Shown: in pieces, positions 6,142 to 11,468 of the stretch | How the letters are laid out: the number at the start of each line of letters is the position of its first letter | How positions within the stretch are numbered: the stretch's first letter is position 1 | NCBI GenBank assembly: GCA_035646975.1 | Contig: DASROJ010000128.1 | Location: 1 to 11,468 of the forward strand | Direction: 5' to 3' | From: DASROJ01 sp035646975 | Lineage (GTDB): Bacteria > Acidobacteriota > Polarisedimenticolia > JACPZX01 > DASXTC01 | DNA length: 11,468 bases | Program-made: the position numbers and the translations under genes | Notes under the pieces: model-generated | Databases searched by the model: none | Seen by the model: only the letters and a program-made list of their open reading frames with translations | What the model was told of the DNA's origin: nothing

Positions 6142-7137
6142 ATGCGCGAGCGCCGGATCGGGATGAGGCTGCAGGTGGGCCCTGTCGATCGCGTGCGGGA
6201 CATGCAGGCCGGGATGCGTGACCGCCTGCTGATGTCGGTGCGGTACGGCGGGCCCGCGGCGGGAGTCCAGGACATGGATCATCCGTTCGTCGACGTTCCG
6301 ACCCCCGTGCTGTGCGGCGAGCCGCGGCTCGAGAGCTGGATCGCCAGCGACCCTGTCACCCGGTTCCGTCGCGGCGACCTCGCGTGGGCTGAGGACGGCC
6401 AGGCGCTGTTCGGATGCCGCTCGCACCGGATCGGCGACGACATGGAGCAGGACGCGCTGACAGCCTGCCGCGACCTGCTGAGCCTGCTCGACGAGCGCGG
6501 CTACCCCTGCCTGCAGCGCATCTGGAACTACGTGCCCGGGATCAATGAAGACCAGCAGGGCGTGGAGCGGTACAAACGATTCAATATCGGGCGCGCCCGC
6601 GGTTTCGAGGAACGGTTCGGCGCCCAGGCCGAGCGACACTACTCCGCATCCTCGGCGGTCGGCGCCGCGGGCGATCATCTGATCGTCTGCTTTGCCGCGG
6701 CCCGCGAGATGGGAACGCATCTCGAGAACCCGAGGCAGATGAGCGCCTACCATTACCCGGCCGCCTACGGACCTCACAGCCCGACGTTCGCCCGGGGAAC
6801 GGTGACGCCGGAGGCCTGGGGCCGGGCCTTCTTTCTTTCCGGGACGGCCAGCGTGGTCGGACACAGGACGACGCATGTCGGCGATCCCCTGGGCCAGCTC
6901 GACGAGGCGCTGGCAAACATCGACGTGATGCTCCAGCGATCCTCCACGGCGCCGTGCGACCGCGGTGGCCGCGTCCGGCTCGACCTGCTCAAGATCTACA
7001 TCCGTCATCCCGGGCACTATCCGGCGATCCGCGACGCTCTGGCCGCACGCCTGGATCCCTCCACACCCTCGATCTACCTTCTGGCCGACATCTGCCGGGC
7101 AAACCTGTTGCTCGAGATCGAAGGGGTCCGGCTGTAG
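6142..7137 (+). CDS. Chorismatase, FkbO/Hyg5/XanB2 family (likely 3-hydroxybenzoate-forming)
   Basis: The 331-residue protein has the full length of chorismatases, which remove pyruvate from chorismate. Recognisable segments are RIWNYVPGINE (126-136), RYKRFNIGRARGFEERF (143-159), the RidA-like core FFLSGTASVVGHRTTHVGD (230-248) and the C-terminal DICRANLLLEIEG (316-328). In the last, Glu325 matches the catalytic Glu and Cys318, seven residues earlier, matches the Cys that, as I recall, marks Hyg5-type enzymes. Those give 3-hydroxybenzoate rather than the dihydrodiol made by FkbO. In Xanthomonas the related XanB2 feeds 3-hydroxybenzoate into xanthomonadin and supplies hydroxybenzoates for ubiquinone. 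The UbiE-like methyltransferase just upstream fits aromatic or quinone chemistry. AGGAAG (6128-6133) lies 8 bases before ATG 6142; TTG 6121, in frame with GGGAG upstream, is an alternative. The protein is cytoplasmic. Confidence 0.88.
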   Translation: MRERRIGMRLQVGPVDRVRDMQAGMRDRLLMSVRYGGPAAGVQDMDHPFVDVPTPVLCGEPRLESWIASDPVTRFRRGDLAWAEDGQALFGCRSHRIGDDMEQDALTACRDLLSLLDERGYPCLQRIWNYVPGINEDQQGVERYKRFNIGRARGFEERFGAQAERHYSASSAVGAAGDHLIVCFAAAREMGTHLENPRQMSAYHYPAAYGPHSPTFARGTVTPEAWGRAFFLSGTASVVGHRTTHVGDPLGQLDEALANIDVMLQRSSTAPCDRGGRVRLDLLKIYIRHPGHYPAIRDALAARLDPSTPSIYLLADICRANLLLEIEGVRL

Positions 7138-7222
7138 CCGGGTGCTGATAAACTCCCGCAGTCCCGCGGAAGACATGCGCTATCATGAAGACGCAGAACC
7201 ATCCAGCCAATCGGAGGCATAC

Positions 7223-7762
7223 ATGAACGAGAAGCCGTTTCTCACCGACGTCAAGACGCTCCGGGCGCGGGCGCGCAAGCACATCGAACAGGGAGCCGTG
7301 ACCGAGGGGTACCGGGCCGACCGGGCGACCGTCATCCGGTTGCTCAACGAAGCGCTGGCCACGGAAATCGTCTGCGTGCTGAGGTACAGGCGCCACCACT
7401 TCATGGCGAGCGGGATCAACGCGGAGAGCGTCGCGCAGGAATTCCTGCAGCATGCCATCGAAGAGCAGGCCCACGCCGATCAGATCTCCCAGCGGATCGT
7501 CCAGCTGGGAGGAGAGCCCAACCTCTCACCGGATGGGCTGCTGACCCGCAGCCACTCGGAGTACGTCGAAGGTGGCTCGCTGCTCGAGATGATCAAGGAA
7601 GACCTGGTGGCCGAAAGGGTGGCCATCGACAGCTACCGGGAGATGATCGGGTTTCTCGGCAACGACGATTCCACGACGCGCAGGATGCTGGAAGGGATCC
7701 TCGCGATGGAAGAGGAGCACGCCAACGACCTGGTGAGCCTCCTGGAAAAGCTCGGCAGCTGA
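7223..7762 (+). CDS. Ferritin-like diiron protein (bacterioferritin relative)
   Basis: This 179-residue four-helix-bundle protein carries the complete six-residue diiron set: Glu48 in EALATEIV, Glu81 and His84 in IEEQAH, Glu131 in VAERVAI, and Glu163 and His166 in MEEEH. Spacing between ligands is nearly that of bacterioferritin (Glu18, Glu51, His54, Glu94, Glu127, His130). The residue after Glu81 is Gln where bacterioferritin has its haem-ligating Met52, so haem binding is unlikely. The N-terminal ~35 residues extend beyond the core, and LTRSHSEYVEGGSL (107-120) forms the central loop. The role is probably iron oxidation/storage or peroxide handling; whether it forms a 24-mer cage cannot be seen. 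CGGAGG (7212-7217) lies 5 bases before the ATG. TATCAT at 7181-7186 could be a -10 box without a good -35, so it may share the chorismatase transcript 85 bases upstream. It converges with the radical SAM gene after a 2-base gap. Confidence 0.9.
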   Translation: MNEKPFLTDVKTLRARARKHIEQGAVTEGYRADRATVIRLLNEALATEIVCVLRYRRHHFMASGINAESVAQEFLQHAIEEQAHADQISQRIVQLGGEPNLSPDGLLTRSHSEYVEGGSLLEMIKEDLVAERVAIDSYREMIGFLGNDDSTTRRMLEGILAMEEEHANDLVSLLEKLGS

Positions 7763-7764
7763 TC

Positions 7765-9378
7765 TCAGGAAACAACCGGAACCGGAGCCATCCGCCGGTC
7801 GGCTATCAGCCGGTTTCCCTGCACCTCGCGATGGACCTCCATGAAGGTGCGGGGATTCGTCAGCGCGCGCAAGGCCCAGGGCGCCATGGCGAGCCGGGGA
7901 ACCAGCCAGGGGGAGTAGATCGCCATCCGGTAGATCTGCCGCACCGCCTCGAGGCTGAACTTGACCTGGTTGGCGGCGCCGAACACGCGTGCGACCTGCT
8001 CGTAGAACTCATGGACTTCGAGCCGTGTCTCGGTCAGCGCGGTGAAGAGGGAAAACGCGGGATGGGAGACCGCGTTCCTGTCGGCCAGCTCGGGTGAGAG
8101 CTCGAGCGAGTCCCTGTACAGGTCGGTGCCCGGCAGCGGCGTGGCCACGGTGAAGTTGGACGTCCGGATCCAACGGCGGTGCGCGTTGAGGAAACGGACG
8201 ATTTCATCGAAGTACTCCAGATCCGCGTCGCACGGGATCACGAATTGCGCGGTGACCAGCACCCCCGTCTCGGCCGCCCTCCGGATCGCCTCGCTGTTCT
8301 TGTCCATGGTATTGCGCTTGCTGAAGTTCTCGAGCTGCTGGTCGGTCACCGCCTCCACGCCGAACAGGATTCGCTTGAGGCTGCCGCGCCTGATCCACTC
8401 CCTGAATCGTTCCTCCTCACGGAGATACAGGTCGGTGCGGGTCTCCACCGTCAGCCAGAAGTCGTCGCGCTGCTTCAGGAAATGGGAGACCATCCACTCG
8501 AGCAACGGATCGTAGAGTCCCTGGATCTGCTTTTCGCTGGCCTGCATCCAGATGTCGTCGGCGAAGAAGAACGCGCGGGTGAACGAGGGCAGCGACGCGA
8601 GGTCGTGCTGCACGTTACTCAGAGAGGCCACGGTCACCTTGCGGCCGTGGGTCTTCCAGACGCTGCAGAAATTGCAATCGTAAGGGCAGCCTTCGCTGGT
8701 CTGTCCCATCCCGGTGGGACGGAACCCCTGGAAATACTCCCGCCAGTACCTGCGAGGAAGCAGATCCCAGGCGTTGGGTCGCAGGTCCGTCAGCGCGACC
8801 GCGGGCGGCGCCGCGTCGAGCACCCAACGGTTGTCCTCGCGATGGAAGAAGCCGGGAAAGCGCCCGGGTGTGCGCCCCGTCTCGCGCACCTCGGCGGCCA
8901 GGGCCGCAAACGCGGCATCGCCGTTCCGGAAGCAGATCAAATCCACCGCGGAATCCCAGAACGACTGGGGGTCCTCTGATGGAGCCGTGCCGCCAAAGAC
9001 AATCGTGGTGGCGGGTGAGACGAGCCGGATCGCTTCGGCGACATCGATCGCCTCGTCACCGTTCGATGTGAATGTGAGGGAAATGCCGGCCAGCGCGGGG
9101 GGATTGCGACGGATTCGATCCAGCAGCCGACGCTTCTCTCCGGCGATACGCAGATCGGCGATCTCCACATTCTCGTGCTGGAGCTGGCCCGCGAGACGGA
9201 CCTGGGGCAGCGGGGGATAATTTGCGATGTTGGGGAGGCTGAACCGACGTGTGATCGGATTGATGTCCGGCTCGATCAGGATCACGCCGCGGGGCGGGGT
9301 GGAGGCCACTGCCGCGCGTTTCCACTGCGAACCACTTGCAGACTTCCCTTGCACGGCTTCGGGATTCCTGGGTCGCAT
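7765..9378 (-). CDS. B12-binding-type radical SAM enzyme
   Basis: This 537-residue protein starts with a Rossmann-like cobalamin-binding-type domain (about 31-170: GVILIEPDINP, LAGISLTFTSNGDEA, TTIVFGGTAPSEDP). The radical SAM domain follows with the [4Fe-4S] triad CPYDCNFC (Cys231, Cys235, Cys238), then FFFADDIW (270-277), the strand KRILFGVEAVTDQQLENFSKRN (335-356) and a TPLPGT segment (413-418). A helical C-terminal region of about 100 residues ends the chain. The layout resembles HpnP/HpnR-, BchE- and related class B radical SAM proteins that methylate or oxidise unactivated carbons. No classical DxHxxG cobalamin motif is seen, which is usual in this group. The substrate is unknown: no hopanoid, tetrapyrrole or peptide-precursor gene lies nearby. 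AGGAAGG (9386-9392) sits 7 bases before the ATG, supporting the start. The gene has its own promoter; its stop is 2 bases from the ferritin-like stop, leaving no room for a terminator. Confidence 0.88.
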   Translation of the reverse strand: MRPRNPEAVQGKSASGSQWKRAAVASTPPRGVILIEPDINPITRRFSLPNIANYPPLPQVRLAGQLQHENVEIADLRIAGEKRRLLDRIRRNPPALAGISLTFTSNGDEAIDVAEAIRLVSPATTIVFGGTAPSEDPQSFWDSAVDLICFRNGDAAFAALAAEVRETGRTPGRFPGFFHREDNRWVLDAAPPAVALTDLRPNAWDLLPRRYWREYFQGFRPTGMGQTSEGCPYDCNFCSVWKTHGRKVTVASLSNVQHDLASLPSFTRAFFFADDIWMQASEKQIQGLYDPLLEWMVSHFLKQRDDFWLTVETRTDLYLREEERFREWIRRGSLKRILFGVEAVTDQQLENFSKRNTMDKNSEAIRRAAETGVLVTAQFVIPCDADLEYFDEIVRFLNAHRRWIRTSNFTVATPLPGTDLYRDSLELSPELADRNAVSHPAFSLFTALTETRLEVHEFYEQVARVFGAANQVKFSLEAVRQIYRMAIYSPWLVPRLAMAPWALRALTNPRTFMEVHREVQGNRLIADRRMAPVPVVS

Positions 9379-9407
9379 GTCCCCACCTTCCTATCGGTCT
9401 CTCAGGC

Positions 9408-9436
9408 AGCATACTTGTTCATGGAAGGGCTGTCCA
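9408..9436 (-). promoter_or_regulatory. Predicted promoter of the radical SAM gene
   Basis: On the minus strand TGGACA (9431-9436, 5 of 6) and TATGCT (9408-9413, 4 of 6) are exactly 17 bases apart. Transcription would start near 9401, giving a short leader of about 22 bases that still includes the ribosome-binding site. Confidence 0.5.
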
Positions 9437-9448
9437 TCTCCGGCCGGG

Positions 9449-9476
9449 TTGCGCCGCGGTCATTGGATGGTATAGT
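9449..9476 (+). promoter_or_regulatory. Predicted extended -10 promoter of the secreted duplicated-domain protein
   Basis: TGGTATAGT (9468-9476) is an extended -10 element with TATAGT as hexamer. TTGCGC (9449-9454) lies 16 bases upstream as a weak -35. Transcription would start near 9483, about 49 bases before the ATG. The TGnTATAGTG element is the same as at the small basic protein promoter. Confidence 0.5.
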
Positions 9477-9488
9477 GAATCCATTCAC
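9475..9488. promoter_or_regulatory. Inverted repeat GTGAAT-CC-ATTCAC over the -10 end and transcription start
   Basis: Two 6-base perfect inverted arms flank two bases. The left arm overlaps the last two bases of the -10 box and the right arm covers the expected start of transcription. This position suits a repressor operator, or a short hairpin at the mRNA 5' end. It differs in sequence from the palindrome at 2284-2295. Confidence 0.4.
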
Positions 9489-9531
9489 GCCCCGCAGGAA
9501 ACTCACACCTCTGAGCGGAGGTTACTGCCCT

Positions 9532-10422
9532 ATGCGTCTATCTTTTCATCGCGCGACAGGACCACTGACCGGGGTTGCCATGGTCACGGCATTGTCGGCC
9601 CTGCTGGGGATCGCGGTCGTGGCTTTCGCGACGCCCGTGCTGGCCGGCAATTCCAATCAGGTCAAAGTCTTTTTCCTCAACACCGGGGTTCAGGCAAAGG
9701 CGGTTGGAAAGCTGCTCTTCGTAGCCAATCCGGCCCAGAGCAACGTCAAGATCACGGTGGCGCGAATGGCGCCTGGCACATATGACGTTGGCTTGAATGG
9801 GGCCATTGTCGACACATTGAAGGTCAACGCGAAGGGCAAAGGGACATTGCAACACCGATCGCTGCCGGCGACAAAGCGGTCCGCCGGCGTGCCGATACCG
9901 TACGACCCGCGGGGAGGCCAGCTGACCGTCCTGGCGGGCGGCACGGTGCTGTTGGAAGCGGAGGTCCCGGAAACACCCGAGGAAAGTGAACAGAAGATTG
10001 AAATCGAGGCGGATCTGGCAAATCTTGGCGTGGTGTCGGGCGAGGCAGAGGCCGAGTTCGAGTCGGTGCTGGGACGCATGCAGTTCGAAGTCCACACGCA
10101 TGGCACTCCGGCGGGCACGTTCGACCTGCTGGTCGATGGCGTCAAGCAGGGCGAGTTCACCACAGGCGTGGACGGCGACGGAAAGATCGAGTTCGACTCG
10201 ATGCCTTCCTCCGGTGTCGATGACGACGGGGAAAACGAGGGTGGTCTCGATAATCTCCTGACGTTCGATCCCCGTGGAAAAACCATCACGATTGCCCAGG
10301 GCGGCACGGACCTGTTCTCGTCGGTCTTCCCGTTGACAGGATCGGAAGGCGACGACGAGGGCGAGACCGGCGACGACGGAGATGGTGGGGACGGCGGCGA
10401 CGGTGGCGGCGAAGGGGACTAG
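9532..10422 (+). CDS. Secreted protein with two copies of one beta-rich domain and an Asp/Gly tail
   Basis: I do not recognise a named family. The 296-residue protein begins with a signal peptide: basic start MRLSFHR, hydrophobic core about 12-33, then ATPVLA with probable signal peptidase I cleavage after Ala38. There is no lipobox Cys. Two similar domains follow. Domain 1 (about 59-146) has APGTYDVGLNG, KGKGTLQHRSLP, YDPRGGQLTVLAGGTVLLEAEVP; domain 2 (about 176-267) has PAGTFDLLVDG, DGDGKIEFDSMP, FDPRGKTITIAQGGTDLFSSVFP. This is an internal duplication. The last ~25 residues are almost wholly Asp, Gly and Glu, possibly a flexible or Ca2+-binding tail. It is likely periplasmic or extracellular and may act structurally or in adhesion; no catalytic motif is seen. 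GGAGG (9517-9521) is 10 bases before ATG 9532; the frame is open further upstream, but that part lies before the promoter. Its stop overlaps the RND gene's stop. Confidence 0.85.
   Translation: MRLSFHRATGPLTGVAMVTALSALLGIAVVAFATPVLAGNSNQVKVFFLNTGVQAKAVGKLLFVANPAQSNVKITVARMAPGTYDVGLNGAIVDTLKVNAKGKGTLQHRSLPATKRSAGVPIPYDPRGGQLTVLAGGTVLLEAEVPETPEESEQKIEIEADLANLGVVSGEAEAEFESVLGRMQFEVHTHGTPAGTFDLLVDGVKQGEFTTGVDGDGKIEFDSMPSSGVDDDGENEGGLDNLLTFDPRGKTITIAQGGTDLFSSVFPLTGSEGDDEGETGDDGDGGDGGDGGGEGD
10345..10419 (+). repeat. Low-complexity GGN/GAN codon run encoding the Asp/Gly/Glu tail
   Basis: The 3' end of the secreted protein gene is an imperfect run of GGC/GGT/GGG and GAC/GAT/GAG codons, with GGCGAC and GGTGGGGACGGC-like units recurring. 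It could expand or contract by slippage in three-base steps without breaking the frame. It is not a tandem array of fixed units and not a CRISPR array. Confidence 0.6.
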
Positions 10423-11468
10423 GTCTTTCCCCGGCGCAGAGCGGCATAAACGGCGGGCACGGCATAAAGCGTGATCAACGTGGAAAAGCCGAGCCCGCCA
10501 ATCACCGCCAGGGCCAGCGGCTTCTGGATCTCGGCGCCGGCGCCCAGGCCGAGCGCAAGAGGAAGCAAACCGAAGAGCGTGCAGAGTGTCGTCATCAGGA
10601 TGGGTCTGAGCCGGACCTGTGCCGCTTCGTTGACCGCGTCGGCCAGCCCGGCTCCCTTCTCGTGCAACCGGTGGGCGTAATCCATCATGACGATGCCGTT
10701 CTTCACCACGAGGCCGACCAGCAGTATCAGCCCCATCGCCGAAGAAACGTTCAGCTCCGTGCCGGTCACCCACAGCAGCAGAAAGGCTCCGGCGAACGAC
10801 AGCGGCGCGGCCATCAGTATCACCGCCGCCGGCACGATGGCCCGGAACTGGAATACCAGGATCGTGAAGACGAGCGCCGCGGCGATGCAGAGAACCATCA
10901 GCAGCTCGCGAAACGCCGATCGCTGCGATTCGTATTGCCCGCCCACCTCGATGGTGTAGCCCACGGGCAGCTTGAAGCCTGCCAGGCGGGTCTTGATGTC
11001 CGCCACCGCGCTGCCCAGATCTCGTCCCTCCAGCCGCGCGGTCAGCAACGCCATCTGCCGCAGGTTCTCGCGCGTGAGGATGCTCTGGCCGCTGCTCTGG
11101 ATCGCCCGGCCCAGCGCGGCGAGCGGCACCGTCTTGCCGTCCGCGCCGCGCACCAGCATCTGCGCAAGCCGCTCCGGATCGAAACGAGACGCGTCGTCGT
11201 AGCGCACCCGCACCGGGACCGCCCTGTCCAGCAGCCGCAGATGGGTCGCCACCTCGCCGAGCCATGCGCTGGATGCCTGGCTCGAGATCTGCTCGACGGT
11301 CAAACCCATCCGGCCCGCGGCGATCGGATCGATTTCCCAGGTGACCTCCGGGTTGCCGCGCTGGACACCCACCAGGTCGACCACGCCCGGCACCGCGGCC
11401 ACCAGCGGCTCGAGTTGCCCTGCGAGCCCGTCGAGTGTTTCGCGGTTGTCGCCGAATATCTTCACCTC
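10419..11468 (-). CDS. RND efflux permease, C-terminal part, cut by window edge
   Basis: About 349 C-terminal residues of an inner-membrane resistance-nodulation-division transporter are visible; the 5' part lies beyond the right edge. The window opens in the second porter domain (EVKIFGDN, then VPGVVDL and EIDPIAAGRMGLTVEQI). Five membrane segments follow at about 188-208, 210-235, 243-264, 288-308 and 316-344 of the visible part, corresponding to TM8-TM12. TM10 reads GLVVKNGIVMMDYA with the conserved Lys (visible residue 256) found in proton-relay position in drug-type (HAE) RND pumps and not in CusA-type metal pumps. The closing GAEIQKPLALAVIGGL is the family signature before TM12. It therefore probably exports small organic compounds by proton antiport, working with an adaptor and outer-membrane channel not in the window. 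The frame is open to the edge, so the GTG at 11465 is not the start. The stop overlaps the convergent secreted protein gene by 4 bases. Confidence 0.92.
   Translation of the reverse strand, partial: EVKIFGDNRETLDGLAGQLEPLVAAVPGVVDLVGVQRGNPEVTWEIDPIAAGRMGLTVEQISSQASSAWLGEVATHLRLLDRAVPVRVRYDDASRFDPERLAQMLVRGADGKTVPLAALGRAIQSSGQSILTRENLRQMALLTARLEGRDLGSAVADIKTRLAGFKLPVGYTIEVGGQYESQRSAFRELLMVLCIAAALVFTILVFQFRAIVPAAVILMAAPLSFAGAFLLLWVTGTELNVSSAMGLILLVGLVVKNGIVMMDYAHRLHEKGAGLADAVNEAAQVRLRPILMTTLCTLFGLLPLALGLGAGAEIQKPLALAVIGGLGFSTLITLYAVPAVYAALRRGKT

Noticed and set aside
5956..7176. Minus-strand open frame of 406 residues antisense to the chorismatase
   Set aside because: It shows no family motifs, and the plus strand encodes a full-length chorismatase with a ribosome-binding site.
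10345..10419. Repeat-like GGC/GAC run considered as a CRISPR or tandem array
   Set aside because: There are no fixed repeat units or spacers; the periodicity is explained by Gly and Asp codons in the secreted protein's tail.
9538..11265. Minus-strand open frame of 575 residues crossing the secreted protein and RND genes
   Set aside because: It is in a different frame from the RND permease, is rich in Arg/Gly/Ala, and covers two convergent genes with strong evidence of their own.

Overview
This is a GC-rich bacterial chromosomal window. The RND permease at the right end implies a Gram-negative cell. Strong third-position G/C use, a family-rich mix of genes and sigma70-type extended -10 promoters fit a soil or marine lineage such as Acidobacteriota or a deltaproteobacterial relative. 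The phylum cannot be fixed from the sequence alone. I saw no tRNA, rRNA, IS element, CRISPR array or phage gene, and no intergenic gap exceeds about 270 bases.

Left end (1-1890): a caspase-like (peptidase C14) gene is cut by the left edge on the minus strand. It is divergent from a complete phosphoesterase/phospholipase C-family gene (392-1849, plus). The 113-base gap holds back-to-back promoters whose -35 boxes lie on the palindrome GTCAATTGAC. The caspase gene looks leaderless.

Middle left (1860-5256): a small, very basic unrecognised protein (1918-2232, minus) has its own terminator and an extended -10 promoter with a 12-base palindrome at the predicted start of transcription. It is divergent from a large membrane protein (2503-5256, plus) whose patatin-type catalytic residues are split across the two ends of the chain, with about eight membrane segments between them.

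Middle right (5303-7762): three plus-strand genes probably form one loose transcription unit: a UbiE/MenG-like SAM methyltransferase, a chorismatase of the FkbO/Hyg5/XanB2 family, and a ferritin-like diiron protein. The chorismatase carries the Cys/Glu pair of 3-hydroxybenzoate-forming enzymes, so the first two genes suggest chorismate-derived aromatic or quinone-like metabolism.

Right end (7765-11468): a cobalamin-binding-type radical SAM enzyme (minus) ends 2 bases from the ferritin-like gene. It is divergent from a secreted protein made of two copies of one domain plus an Asp/Gly tail (9532-10422, plus). That gene converges with, and overlaps by 4 bases (CTAG, a stop codon on both strands), an RND efflux permease cut by the right edge.

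No known multi-gene defence or biosynthetic system is complete here. The most unusual items are the split membrane patatin, the chorismatase/methyltransferase pair, the duplicated-domain secreted protein, the small basic protein with its palindromic promoter, and the leaderless caspase-like gene.
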